DNA from: Maylandia zebra
Lineage: Eukaryota; Chordata; Actinopteri; Cichliformes; Cichlidae
Direction of reading: 5' to 3'
Length of the DNA: 64,000 nt
NCBI RefSeq assembly: GCF_041146795.1
Contig: NC_135185.1
Coordinates: 27,773,529-27,837,528 of the forward strand
The notes under the pieces are model-generated. The model was not told where the DNA came from. It saw only the letters and a program-made list of their open reading frames with translations, and made no database searches. The first letter of the stretch is position 1, and every line of letters begins with the position of its first letter. This document shows positions 9,728 through 21,466 of this stretch, piece after piece. The position numbers and the translations under genes are program-made.

Positions 9728-12520
9728 ATGGCACTTTTAAATGTACGCTCTCTGTCGAACAAGTCTTTTATTATTAATGATTTAATTTTAGATAATAAAC
9801 TTGACTGTTTATTTTTAACTGAAACATGGCTGGGTTTGGATGCACCAGTTGTTCTCACTGAGGCCTCCCCACCAAATTTTAATTTCTCTTTTTCTATTAG
9901 AAGTGGTAAGAGAGGTGGTGGGACTGCATCTTTAGCCAACAACACACTCACCACCAAACAAATTTTATTTGATCATTTTACCACTTTTGAATTCCATGCT
10001 ATTGTTTTCAGCAGCCCTCCAGTTTTATCTGTCACAATTTATAGACCACCTAAAGACAGCGCTGCTTTTATCAAGGAATTCTCAGAATTTTTAACAAACA
10101 TACATTCAAACTATAATATGATAATTTTAACCGGTGATTTTAACCTGCACATAGATAATCCTTCTGATCCTGCAGCAAAAGAATTCTTAAACATTCTTCA
10201 CTGTTTGGATTTTACCCAGCACGTCACGCAGCCAACTCACAACAGAGGACACACTCTGCACCTGGTCATCACCCATGGGCTGTCCACCAGCGTGTCCTCT
10301 GTTGTTGACTTGGCTGTCTCTGACCACTACTGTGTGTTTTTTAACATCACCGGTTTTATTCAGCGGGAGACCTCGGTGCGAACTGTGAGGAGGCGCTATC
10401 TAACCTCTGAAGTGGCTGCAAATTTTACCAGGGTTTTAGACGAATGCCCCCCTGTGATTTTACCTGCACCCTGCGATTTGATTTTTAATCATTTCAACAG
10501 CAAACTGAAGAAAAGCCTTGACTCCGTTGCTCCACTCACCACCAAAAAGATTAACGTAAAACATGCATCACCCTGGAGAAACGAAGAAGTCAAAAAACTC
10601 AGAAGAAATTGCAGGGCAGCAGAAAGGAGATGGAGGAAAAATAAAAATACTATCAACCATCAAATATTTTGCGAGCAACTTAAAATGTACAATAATACAT
10701 TAAGGAAGTCAAGAAATTCATACTTCGCCAAAATAATCAGTATTAACAAAAATAATCCCAAGGTCCTCTTTTCCACCATAGATCATTTATTTAACCCTGA
10801 TTTTAACAGCTCCCAAAGAACCCCCACAGACTCGCTCTGTGAGCAGTTTGCAGACCACTTCAGGGGAAAGATCAGCGCCATCAGATCTGATATTTTATCT
10901 AATCGCGATATGATTTTAAACACATCTGAGGGCTCGATTGTACCTGAGGAGACACTGGACAGCTTTGTCCTGGTTAATGCTGAGAACCTTCAGAAGGTTT
11001 TCTCCACAGTGAGACCCACCACATGTCTTTTAGATCCAATCCCTTCTTCACTCTTTAAAACACTTTATGGATTTTTTGAGGCTGAGCTTTTATACATGAT
11101 GAATTGCTCTCTTCAGTTGGGTATCTTCCCTGCTGCCTTTAAAACGGCGGTGGTGAGGCCCCTTCTGAAGAAGAGCAATTTGGATTGTAATGATTTTAAT
11201 AACTACAGACCTGTATCCAACTTACCATTTTTAAGTAAAATCTTAGAAAAACTTGTTTTTACTCAGATTACTGATTTTCTCAATGATAGACAGATCCTGG
11301 AGATATTCCAGTCTGGATTTAGGGTGAACCACAGCACAGAGACGGCTCTCCTAAAGGTTTTAAATGATCTTAGATGTAACTGGGACTCCCAAAAGCTCTC
11401 AGTCCTGGTGCTACTGGATCTAAGCGCAGCCTTTGATACAGTAGACCACGCTATTCTTTTAAACAGACTGAAACACATGGTGGGCCTCTCTGGTGCTGTA
11501 CATAACTGGTTCACTTCCTATCTCTCTGACAGATCTTTTATGGTGAGTATGGATACATGCTCCTCTAAGATCCATAAAATGACATGTGGTGTGCCTCAAG
11601 GGTTGGTTCTAGGCCCTGTACTTTTTAATTTGTATATGCTCCCTCTCGGCAGTGTCATCAGGAGGCATGGAGTGAACTTCCACAGTTACGCTGATGACAC
11701 TCAGCTGTACATCTCCGTGTCTCCTGATGACACCAGACCAATGGATGCCCTTTTTAACTGTATCTTAGATATACGATCTTGGATGGCAGAAAACTTTTTA
11801 CAGCTTAACCAGGACAAGACTGAAGTTTTAATCGTCGGTCCTGAGGCTCAGAGAGAGAAACTCTTGTCTAAATTAGAGGCATTTTCGTCATGTCCTTCGC
11901 TACAAGTGAAAAACCTGGGTGTTATTTTTGACTCTGAGCTTGGTTTTATCCCACATGTTAAACATGTAACCAAAATTGGATTTTATCATCTAAAAAATAT
12001 AGCCAGAGTCCGCCCTATTCTCTCTCGGGCCAACACGGAGATGTTGATGCATGCTTTTATTACCAGTCGTATTGATTACTGTAATGCCCTGCTCTCTGGT
12101 CTTCCTAAGAAGAATATTTCAACTTTACAACTTTTGCAAAACTCGGCAGCTCGTGTGCTGACGAAGACCAGAGGGCGGGCCCACATTACACCGGTTTTAG
12201 AATCGCTGCACTGGCTCCCCGTGTGTTTCAGGATCGATTTTAAAGTTCTTTTATTGGTTTTTAAATGTCTTAATGGTCTTGGGCCTTCTTATCTCTCAGA
12301 TCTGCTTTTACCATACGAACCCTCGCGGACCCTGAGGTCCTCTGGTACTGGCCTTTTGATTGTCCCTAAAGTCAGGACACATACTCACGGAGAGGCAGCT
12401 TTTCAGTGGTATGGTCCTCGTCTGTGGAACAGCCTGCCGGAGGAGCTCAGGGCCGCAGAGAACGTACATGTTTTTAAGAACAGGCTCAAGACCCACCTTT
12501 TTAATTTAGCTTTTACTTAG
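9728..12520 (+). CDS. LINE ORF2 polyprotein: APE-type endonuclease plus reverse transcriptase
   Basis: Copies LINE RNA into DNA at nicked chromosomal targets. N-terminal endonuclease-type motifs: LNVRSLSNK, LTETWL, IYRPP, LTGDFNLH and VSDHYC (roughly residues 4-205). Reverse transcriptase motifs follow: FQSGFRVNHSTETALL, LDLSAAFDTVDH, GVPQGLVLGPVLF (about residue 619) and SYADDTQLY (about 653, the catalytic YADD). The C-terminal LINE block HAFITSRIDYCNALL ... LHWLPV ends VFKNRLKTHLFNLAFT. The frame is open without an ATG for at least 20 codons before 9728, so the true start may be upstream. Two changes from consensus suggest lost activity: GHTLHLV where GHTLDLV is usual, and PQGLVL where PQGSVL is usual. 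The frame of 930 codons is otherwise unbroken, implying fairly recent insertion. Confidence 0.9.
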   Translation: MALLNVRSLSNKSFIINDLILDNKLDCLFLTETWLGLDAPVVLTEASPPNFNFSFSIRSGKRGGGTASLANNTLTTKQILFDHFTTFEFHAIVFSSPPVLSVTIYRPPKDSAAFIKEFSEFLTNIHSNYNMIILTGDFNLHIDNPSDPAAKEFLNILHCLDFTQHVTQPTHNRGHTLHLVITHGLSTSVSSVVDLAVSDHYCVFFNITGFIQRETSVRTVRRRYLTSEVAANFTRVLDECPPVILPAPCDLIFNHFNSKLKKSLDSVAPLTTKKINVKHASPWRNEEVKKLRRNCRAAERRWRKNKNTINHQIFCEQLKMYNNTLRKSRNSYFAKIISINKNNPKVLFSTIDHLFNPDFNSSQRTPTDSLCEQFADHFRGKISAIRSDILSNRDMILNTSEGSIVPEETLDSFVLVNAENLQKVFSTVRPTTCLLDPIPSSLFKTLYGFFEAELLYMMNCSLQLGIFPAAFKTAVVRPLLKKSNLDCNDFNNYRPVSNLPFLSKILEKLVFTQITDFLNDRQILEIFQSGFRVNHSTETALLKVLNDLRCNWDSQKLSVLVLLDLSAAFDTVDHAILLNRLKHMVGLSGAVHNWFTSYLSDRSFMVSMDTCSSKIHKMTCGVPQGLVLGPVLFNLYMLPLGSVIRRHGVNFHSYADDTQLYISVSPDDTRPMDALFNCILDIRSWMAENFLQLNQDKTEVLIVGPEAQREKLLSKLEAFSSCPSLQVKNLGVIFDSELGFIPHVKHVTKIGFYHLKNIARVRPILSRANTEMLMHAFITSRIDYCNALLSGLPKKNISTLQLLQNSAARVLTKTRGRAHITPVLESLHWLPVCFRIDFKVLLLVFKCLNGLGPSYLSDLLLPYEPSRTLRSSGTGLLIVPKVRTHTHGEAAFQWYGPRLWNSLPEELRAAENVHVFKNRLKTHLFNLAFT

Positions 12521-12938
12521 CGTTTATTTATTTTATGCTTATTTATTCTATCCTGTCATTCTATTATTAATTTAGGATTTACCTAATATTTATTGATTTT
12601 ATTCTTATTCATTTTTTAATCTTGTTACTCTATTTATATTTATATTTATATTGTATCCTGTTCTTATTTATTTTATCATTTTACCCTGTATATATCCTAT
12701 TGTGTCATATCTCCAGTGTTTCCTCGGAGGGCGCTCTCTGCACCGGGGCTGTGATTGACCGTGGCTGCTGGGTCTCTGGGGGTCCTCTCAGCCTGGCTGG
12801 GGGGCTCCTTGGCCTCCCTCCTGCTGTGTGCCCAGCCTGGAGGCTGCAGTCTGTGACCGGCTCCCGGTGCAGACGGCTCCCTGTTATAGTGTTTCCTCAC
12901 TTGGCTCATGCGAGCCCAGCCCAGTTTTTACTCTTTAA

Positions 12939-12939
<1 letters not shown>

Positions 12940-12993
<54 letters not shown>

Positions 12994-13002
12994 GGGGGGG
13001 GG
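12940..13002 (+). repeat. TG microsatellite joined to a 26-nt poly-G run
   Basis: (TG)n at 12940-12977 passes directly into G26 (12977-13002). It marks the 3' end of the LINE. A G run this long is able to form quadruplex and is often miscounted in sequencing, so its length should be treated with caution. Confidence 0.9.
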
Positions 13003-13071
13003 ATATGTGTGTATTCACATCATTTATGTTAATGAGAGTGTGGGGGTGAGTATGGATACATACTCACCATA

Positions 13072-13250
13072 CAAAATGATACAGAATTAAGGTCTTATCT
13101 GTATAAGAAAAATTACCAGTACCGCGATGGTACGCTATCTATGACTGTCAGGCTTGGCTGTCAGTGTTTGACTGACAGCCAAGCCTGACAGTCATAGATA
13201 GTGAAACCAATTACTGTCAAATTAAGGAAGAAAGAAAAATAATAATCATT
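13072..13250 (+). repeat. Local repeat D3 copy 2 with perfect 31-bp palindrome
   Basis: Left part (13075-13117) matches 8089-8130; right part (13163-13245) matches 9345-9460. At the junction, 13135-13165 is the exact reverse complement of 13171-13201, with the 5-nt loop GTTTG between them. The right arm belongs to the ancestral repeat; the left arm has no counterpart in the other copy. 13250-13790 has no recognised gene. Confidence 0.85.
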
Positions 13251-13791
13251 TACACACAATATTTTAAGATCTCCAAATTTAAACTGAGCTCATGTCCCAG
13301 TGGAAAATTGGGACATCTGGGCTTCCTCTGAATTCCTGCATTGTTTTAAATAAAACGTGCATTTCTACTTCTAAATAAACAGAATAGCTCGTCATCGCCC
13401 CTCTACTCATAAATATAGTTTTACAAATTGCAGGCACTACACAGTAGCCTGTGGAGGTTAATATGTGGTTTAAATGACCTGCTGCTTTCTGCTGGAGGTG
13501 GCTGTGCTAGGAAGAGTCAGTCATCACATAAGTTTTGCATAAGTTGGTTTTGCATAAGTCTAGTCAACTTTATTTTACTTTACCTCTTAAAGGCAAATCC
13601 TACACATAGCCCTCACGCACATGCAACAAGCACAGCCACAAAACTGACACACCTCCTAGATCATTGGAGGCGTTGCTTTGGTCTACAGTGCTCATATGCG
13701 CATATATATCCTCTATCGTTAACATTTAGGAAAGACTTCAGGAGTCCATAGTTACAAACATCTTGTACTTGCTAAGATTTTTTTTAAGAGT

Positions 13792-15766
13792 ATGGCGCAA
13801 AATCTGGAGCTTGATTATGATGGGCGGTAATTATCTTTTACCTATTTGTTTAATTTATCGTTTATCTTTCTTTCAGACACATTATGGACTTTTATTTTTA
13901 AACTTTGTGTCACTGAGCCGTAGTGGAAATGTATTATTTGACTTTTTAACATAGCCTTTGTTATCTGTTGCTGCAAAATCATAACAATTAAATATTTAAA
14001 GCATCAGTCTGAGTAGAAATGCATTTTTTTATTTCTGTAATGAGCCTTTGTTGTATTCATGTTGACACCTGAAACCTGTAAAACCAGCTGTGTTGTGTTT
14101 AATTTACTGCAGAAGTAGATCAAGTTATACAAACTGAACTGTATTAATAGAGGGAGTGACTGCTTGCAAAGCAGTGATCTCACAAGGTGTCTTAAACCAA
14201 AATTGGTTTAAAGGCTGTCTTTATATTTCTGCTCATAGGATCTACTATGTCTGTGGTTTTTCTACTTCTTTGTAACAGGACAGACTTCCTGATCGATACA
14301 GACTACTTCATGGCTGTAGCTGTTCTCTCAGCTCAAAGAAGCAAAGACCCAAACACTCAGGTATGTGTCTCTCTGCATAAGCACTAAAGTACTAAGAATG
14401 ATTGTTAGATACTTCACAATAAGCTTGTATCCAACATCAGTTCTCAGAGGTGTGTACTATGAAGGAAGTCCAACATAGCTTTCTCTGTGTGAGCTGGCTC
14501 AGCAAAACCTAAATCCCCAGTTAGAGATGGTGGATATCACAACTGTTGTTGTCAACTTTCTTTGTTAAGCCGGTCATTTGGCTTCAGGCTGTGTCTGCTC
14601 ACAAATTAGGAGGCATTTCACACATCATTTCTCTGCTTCTGCCCAAAATGATTCCTGTGAGTGCCACCTACTGCAGTCAGAGGCGTTGTTAGATGATGGT
14701 AAAGTGGTGATAAAAATCTATACAATAAGTTAAAAAATGTAAAAATGTTACACTGTTAAGAAAAGAGAAAAGAGATGATGCTGCAGAAAATCTTTCAGCT
14801 TGGTATTTACACCAGCACAAAAATCACCTCATCAAACAAAACCACACCTCTCCTCTCAGCTGACTCAGAAACCACTCCCGGCTACCACATGACAGTCTCA
14901 CATGACTTGACTCACTAAACTTTGAAGAGGTGATCCATGGTTTTATTACATCCCAGCTGGACTATTGTAACTCCTTATATGTAGGAGTTAGTCAGAACTG
15001 TCTTTTTTTTTTTTTTTTTTTTTTTGTGTCCCGTTTGGATCTTTAGCCATCAGAATTGTTGTCTTAAGGCCAAGAGAGATGCCAAGCGGATTTATTTTAC
15101 CAAGTGGATCATCATGGCCTTGCCATAAAGGTCGAGGCTGGTTCAAGCTTATCGAGCATTTGGCGTCGTAGCGCCTAAACTGTGGAATAATCTACCCCTA
15201 CACATCAGACAGGCTACTACTGTCAATCTTTTTAAATCTCATCTAAAAGCACATTTGTATTCACTGGCATTTAATACAGGATGAGAGTTATTTGGTATTT
15301 GGCGTTTGATACTAATATTTTAACCCTCTACTGCATGACTTTTTAATTTTTTGGGAAAAAATATTTCTCCCTATTTTGGGGGAGCTTTAGGGTCCCCAAT
15401 AATATATCAATCATAAAATTTGACACCCTGCCCCCCCAAAACAGATATTGGTTTGTTGCTTCAAGGCAACACTGTGCAACAAGGGTAGTAAAATGCCAAG
15501 TTATTCTATAATAAGTTGTATTAGTACAACAAGGATGAACAAGTAAATAAACAACAAATAAACAATGTAAACATTTCACAGAACAATAAAACACCAAAAT
15601 ACATCCAACATTTGACCCTAACCCCATGCATGCGTGCGCGCGCCTTCAAGCCTTCACCCTAAAATTAAATGATTTACCTTGCAATCTGTCCCCATAAAGT
15701 AGGCGAGACCTCACAATGGGAGTGTGTAAACAAATTTGTGTCCCCACAACAATAAGTAATACATGT

Positions 15767-15822
<56 letters not shown>

Positions 15823-18413
15823 AAATTGGTATGGCACGGATCTGGCCCACACAATGTGCTTACACATGGCCCACATACTGCAAAGAACGACGGCCCTTTG
15901 GTGGCCCAGACCTGGTTTGCCTGTGGTGGCCCACACATGGGCCAGCACAAGGCCAGTTTCAGACACACTGGTGGTCCTGTGCTGGCCCATGTGTGGATTA
16001 CCTCTGGCAAACCTGATCTGGGCCACCAAAGGGCCGTCATTCATTGCGGTATGTGGGCCATCTGTAGGTGGTGTGCAGCCACGGGCCAGTTGTGGACACA
16101 CTGCTGGCCCTGTGCTGGCCCAGAACAGTTTCAGCTCTAGCCCCAGATGTCAGCCTAATGTGTACCTTAATCAAGCCATGCAATAACAACATGTGCCAGA
16201 ACATGCAAAACAGTGCAAAAGTAACATGCCGAAACTCTGTTCAGACAGTGAATGGACTGATTTTTATATAGCGCTTTTCTATTCTCCCAGATTACTCAAA
16301 CTGCTCTATACAACATGCCACTTTTGCTTAATTGAGTGCTTCCTAACTACATTCATACACATTCACACTCTTGACATGCAGACTGGAAGAGCCAGGGATC
16401 GAACCGCTAACCCTCCGATCAGTTTGTAACCTGCTCTGCCACCTGAGATATGGCATGCCATTGCATAAACAGTGGCGTCATTGCCAGGCCTGGCCCACAT
16501 CTGGATGACATATGTCTTATCATGCCGGAAGTCGGCCAGCAGTGCCGACTTGATACCAGATCCTGGCCAGACCTGCTTGCTATGTGGGCACTAGCACACA
16601 CAGTTACTTTACCAACTGACCCCTGAGCTCCTAAGTGTCCCGCAAACCTCATTCAGGGATCCACTCCTCTACTTCAATGTCACTCCCTGAAAGCTCACTG
16701 TCCTCACTTTCTGAGGACAGAAAGTGAACATTCCCTTGGTTTCCTTCCATAAAAGGTATTTACATCCATGTGAGTATGTGAGTATTATGAGTAGATTGTA
16801 AAGTAAAAAACATTAACTATGATCATATAAATGCACACAAACACATCTCTAGACTCATATGCAAATGCATTATATTGCCTGAAAAAAATTGGGCTAACTG
16901 CGCAGTGTTGCCTTGAGGCAACGAATGAAAATTAACAGTTTTACTGTATACATAAATTTTAAAAAGTAGAACAAACAATCAAATATGCTTCTTAACATAT
17001 TCATGCACATACAAGTATTTTTTAATATACATTTATTTCACTATAAACATGTAAAATAGTGATCTTTATCTTGCCTCCTAATGGAGATGTCCCTCATGTA
17101 GTGCAGCTTGCAGAAAGGGGTCCTCCCCCCCCCAGAAAATGAAAGTCACACCACTTTCAACTCATCATTTTATTGGAAAGAGATGTGTCTGGTAGCATTA
17201 TTTGAAAAAAAAAAAAAAAGTTGTGGTTTGTTGCCTCAGGGCAACGCTATGCTGTAGAGGGATAAGTTATTTGGTACTAGTTCTTTTGTTTGTCTGTGCA
17301 GCACTTTGGTCGGCGTTGGTTTTGTAATTTAATGTATTATATAAATAAATGAATGACCATGATCCTTGTGGATTATGTTAAACACATTTGTAACCTTTTG
17401 AGGTAAATTTCTCTCCCACATCTCTCTCTGTTTGCAGGTGGGAGCATGTTTAGTGAACCAGGACAATAAGATAGTTGGCACTGGTCACAATTGTATGCCC
17501 AATGGCTGTGAAGGCAAACTGCCATGGAATCGTGAAGGTGATAAACTTGACACAAAATACATGTATGGTGAGTATGCACTTCCACACACTTGTTTTTTTC
17601 TCCTGTGTTATTCAGTTTGACTGACAGTATTAATGTGTTAGAGGATGTCTGTATATTCCTCTTGAAGAGGTTTTTGTCATTTTATGCTGTGCTCTCTTTA
17701 TGTGTGAAGAATCAAATTCAGTGATTTGTAGCAAAATCATGTAAAATAACTAAAACAAACAAATAAATAAATAAATAAAAATAACTGCACTAAAGCAAAG
17801 TAGGTGGGCCCAGAATTCAGCTGGTGTCAACTTTGAGGAAAAACTTTGATGCAACAGCCAACAGGAGCAAAAGGATTGTGTTCTCAGAAATATTATGGAG
17901 CAGAAAAGGTGCACAACGATCCTCAATGTACTAATGACTTTATATATACAGGAGGCTGCAGAGCTCATCACATTTACTTTTTGACTTCAGAAAAATAACA
18001 AGAAAATTTGGACAACTTTACTGTCAGCCCAGCAATAAAACATTTGTTGTCATTTTGGTTTTAAACCAGACCAAAAGTGCAAACTTTAGGAGCATGCGGG
18101 GGCAAAAAGATCAAAGACACTTCAGTTTGAATCTAAAACAGGTGCAAAAAAGAAAACAGGTTGGGCTAATACATTATTACTCAGTGATCAGAGTGCAAAA
18201 ATCTGATTAAATTTTTGTTTGCTTGTCAAACACATTTAAGAATAGTTTTCTACTTATAGATTCTCTTAACAGTCGCTGTACTGTTTTGTGTTTTTTTTTT
18301 AAAGAAATGACTTGTTTTACAAGACTAATTTGTAAAACATGGCCAACTCCTATCAGTATACACTCTGAATTGGGTTAATTATCACTTTACATATCAATTA
18401 TTATTATTATTAT

Positions 18414-18451
<38 letters not shown>

Positions 18452-21301
18452 TTAAGAGACTGAATTCTAAGGAAGACCATTCAGGTGGTAAAATACATCT
18501 TAAGTAAAATGCTGATGGCCAATCACAGATTGTGAAGTGTAAAGAGTGTCATTTCCCAGAATTTTTTGATGATACTGTGTATATTCATCCAGTGAACGTT
18601 CTCTACTGCAGTGTTTCCAGTGAACTAAACAGCGATGACGTGAAGATTTTGTTTTCCTTGGATAAGAACAATGCATTAAAACGCTGAATTCCACTGAGTT
18701 TTGTCCAGTCTCTTTTCAAATCTTACATATGCATATAAATAAAATGTGCTTTGCTGTCCACAAAGTTTTAGACTTTTTTATTGTTTTTAACACCTGCGTT
18801 CAAGCTCATTATACTTAAAATATGAATTTCATGCACTCACTGAGGATTGTCTCAATGTCATGTCCCACAGTGTGCCATGCTGAGCTAAATGCCATAGTGA
18901 ACGCGAGCGCAAATGCTGATGTGAAAGGCTGCAGCATGTATGTGACTTTGTTCCCCTGCAATGAGTGTGCCAAACTCATCATCCAGGCAGGTGGGTGCTG
19001 ACAACACACATAGTCAGTTGCAATTAATTATACAGTTATACACGTGTCAAAGTCTCACATAATGCTATTCATGTCCAGGTGAACTACGAAAATATAATTT
19101 TGTCATTTGATCTACTTTTTGGAGATCGAGGAAGTCCTCAGCTTCAACTAAGAAATATGTTACCTTTATTAATAATATTAAACTGGCAGCAGGCAGATTC
19201 TTTGGGTTTCCCCCTTAAATTGTCATTTAGATTGTGTCACAACAAATCTCACCCTGAATATGTTTTTCTGTGTGCCATGGGGGACAAAGAGTTTACTTGA
19301 TTGTGATACAAAAAAGGAAGACAATCGTGTTTTTGTTTTCCCCAGAGGTGTGGCTGCCATGTGGCTAAACTTATAGTTAAATAGTTTTAGATCATGAATA
19401 TAGTTTGAACTGTATTAACACATGTTTTTATTTTGATGGTAATGCTGTGTTTGTTGGCTCAGGATACTCAAACAAAAAATTTTTGCACTGAGGTGCAGGG
19501 GAGGCATTCCTCCTCTGTCCCCTTCTGGCCACCTGTGCCTCAATTTTATTTCACAACCTAGACATCCACATTACTTACACTCTCATAACACACATAACAA
19601 CAACAACAACAACACATAAGTTATCCTGTGTTGTTTAGTGCACGGAACAGCCTGCAGGGTGCAGCCACGCTGAACCGAAGTGCTTGTGTTTTTGTATTTG
19701 CAGAGCAAATCAACAAGTAATGAGAACCTATTCTAAATTCATGCACGCCTGGAAGTGTTGTTTTGTCCAAGTGTGCAACTGGGAATGTTTATGCGTTGCT
19801 GACAGCACAAATGTCCCAAATGTCTTCTCAGTTTGCAGTTTTGAACAGAACTGGTGCATACTGTTTTTTTTTTCCTCCAGAAAGATATCCTTATCCTTTT
19901 AAGAGTCACACAGATCCCCGTATTCCTGCTAAGTAGTCTTGACCCTTCAAGTTTCAATGCAGCTTTCTGGATTCCTTTATAATTCTTTCTTCACTCTCTC
20001 CAGGTCTGAAGGAAGTGGTTTATCTTTGTGACAAGTACCATAAGACACCTGAAACCAAAGCATCCAAAAAGATGCTTGACATGGCGGGGATACTGCACAG
20101 GTGAGTACATTTCTGGGACACAATAAAAGAACATATTTCTTGCACCAGTGTACTGTAGAGACTTTCTGGTTGATTGAATTAAAGGTAAGATCTGTAAAAT
20201 TAAAATAAAATTTGTTTCCTCTTCTGTAGTTTCCTGTGTAAAGATGAAGGAAAGGAGTGAACTGTAACTGTTCTTTCAAAGTAATATTAAGACAAAATGT
20301 AAGCATGGCAGAGATGGTGTGTAATGACAGTGGTCAGACTTACAGGACAAAAGCAAGAACAAACTTCTCTTTTTTATTTCTTCAGTGGAAAGCAGTTCCT
20401 CTGAAAAATATGGACATTGTGTTCTGTAGGTGTGGGTTGTCCAAAGTAACAATTTCTTTCTTGTTTCTAGGAAATGTATTACAAAGTAAACTCTAATCAC
20501 ACTGCATTGATTGTTTTGGAGATGGATAGTACAGTACAATAAGGGACATGACAGTAGAATAAGAGAGAAACAAGTCCCCTCAGTTTAATATAAAATATTT
20601 TCTATCACAAGCTTCAATATTTTGAATATTTATAAGCCAACTATCTGCTTTTCCATGATTGCAGAATCTCACTACTCCAAACATCACCGTATCTATTCTT
20701 GTGGTTTGTTGTTTTAAGATACAGCAAGCTTTCTTTTAGCAACCCTTCCAAACAAGCCACACTCGCTGTGATTATGTAGTCTACAGTTAGTCTAGTAGAT
20801 CTTCACTGGATTAATGTGTCTGTGTCTTTCTGTCCTTTTTTACCCAAACTGCAGCTTTTTTCTTTTTTTTTTGCTACTGGACTTACAAAATTATTTTATT
20901 TAGATCAGGTAACATTTCCGGATATCGATACGTTTTTAAATGGGATCTGAGGTGTAAGCTTAGCATGAGAGCTGACGTTGTGCATAAACCCTGGTTTCAC
21001 CACATTGGCAGCCATGCGCGGTGCTTCATTTCTTGGGCAAAAAAACTCAGTCTCTCCATTTTTTGACATCCATGTTTCTTCCCTTTGTGGCTGCTGATGG
21101 ATTTGTTTTGGAACTGTCTTATAGTCAATGTCATCCAGGTCCCACAGCCCCAAACACCCTATAGTGTTGCTACTGCAGCAGCAGTACTGACCAGCGTGTC
21201 TGAATGTGTGTTTTCTGTGTTTTCACAGGCGCTTTGTGCACACAATGCCTCAAATTGCCATTGATTTGCCTTTCATCGAAACTCCTGATGAAAATGCCTA
21301 A
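13792..21301 (+). CDS. dctd: Deoxycytidylate (dCMP) deaminase, 6 coding exons
   Basis: Zinc enzyme that deaminates dCMP to dUMP, feeding thymidylate synthesis; allosterically controlled by dCTP/dTTP in known family members. Exons: 13792-13826, 14279-14360, 17438-17567, 18871-18990, 20004-20100, 21229-21301. All introns are GT-AG and phases agree, giving 178 codons, the length I recall for human DCTD. Diagnostic stretches: [39 protein letters not shown] (zinc His85, catalytic Glu87) and PCNECAK (zinc Cys112, Cys115). The last exon ends FIETPDENA. Exon 1 ([11 protein letters not shown]) is the least certain: it was chosen because its phase-2 donor joins correctly to the acceptor at 14278. Intron 2 (3.1 kb) is packed with repeats. 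A polyadenylation signal AATAAA lies at 21461. Confidence 0.93.
14815..15300 (+). repeat. D2-like piece and broken LINE fragments in dctd intron 2
   Basis: 14815-14925 resembles the D2 repeats (CTCTCCTCTCAGCTGACTCAGAAACCA). 14930-15000 (ATCCCAGCTGGACTATTGTAACTC) and 15165-15290 (CCTAAACTGTGGAATAATCT ... CATCTAAAAGCACATTTGTA) are LINE ORF2 C-terminal fragments of the L2/Rex kind. Between them lie a T-rich tract (15003-15025) and a segment (15040-15130) that recurs near 45475-45545. Confidence 0.6.
15768..15817. repeat. AC dinucleotide microsatellite
   Basis: About 25 AC units at the edge of the palindromic GGCCCA element. It gives rise to spurious THTHTH / CVCVCV reading frames on the two strands. 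Confidence 0.95.
15840..16600. repeat. Palindromic GGCCCA-rich fold-back element with SINE-like insert
   Basis: 15840-15955 and 15985-16090 are long imperfect inverted repeats (for example GACGGCCCTTTGGTGGCCCA at 15888 against its reverse complement near 16020-16039), so the DNA can fold into a large hairpin; open frames on both strands are by-products. A related GGCC-rich block is at 16480-16600. Between them, 16235-16440 carries a SINE-type segment (TTTATATAGCGCTTTTCTA, 'gggatcgaaccgc' like an inverted B box). No transposase is present; probably a MITE-like fold-back repeat in dctd intron 2. 16600-17430 contains no recognised feature. Confidence 0.6.
18396..18452. repeat. TTA / TAG trinucleotide microsatellite
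   Basis: ATT repeats pass into about eleven TAG units within dctd intron 3. The rest of introns 3 (17568-18870) and 4 (18991-20003) shows no recognised gene or named repeat. Confidence 0.9.
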
Positions 21302-21460
21302 GACTCATCTTGGGGAGCTGCTGAATGGGGCAGTGAGGCAGAAGAAGAATCAGCAGAAAACAGATTTGGGACTGGTTTGGAGAATAATATGACCAAGACT
21401 AATTTGCAGGTCAAATCTGAAATTAGAATATTTGGTTTGACAAATTATAGAACAGAATGT

Positions 21461-21466
21461 AATAAA
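21461..21466 (+). promoter_or_regulatory. Polyadenylation signal AATAAA for dctd
   Basis: First canonical AATAAA on the plus strand after the dctd stop codon (21301), 160 nt downstream; another lies near 21535. Confidence 0.55.

Larger units (their letters stand above)
9500..13002 (+). mobile_element. L2/CR1-type (Jockey superfamily) LINE, nearly full-length ORF2
   Basis: A non-LTR retrotransposon on the plus strand: endonuclease/reverse transcriptase frame (9728-12520), an AT-rich 3' region (12520-12715), a GC-rich block (12715-12935), and a terminal TG microsatellite (12940-12977) followed by 26 consecutive G (12977-13002). ORF1 was not found, so the element is probably 5' truncated; the left boundary is approximate. 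Repeat pieces D3 flank it (8089 and 13075). Confidence 0.8.

Noticed and set aside
12622..13090. Open frames of 60-136 codons after the LINE ORF
   Set aside because: They lie in the LINE 3' region and run through TG and G homopolymers; low-complexity translation only.
15768..15817. CRISPR-like regular repeat
   Set aside because: Simple dinucleotide microsatellite in a eukaryotic intron; no spacer/repeat structure anywhere in the window.
15646..16186. Overlapping open frames of 110-150 codons on both strands with CVCVCV or THTHTH runs
   Set aside because: They arise from an AC microsatellite and a palindromic repeat; frames on opposite strands mirror each other and match no protein family.
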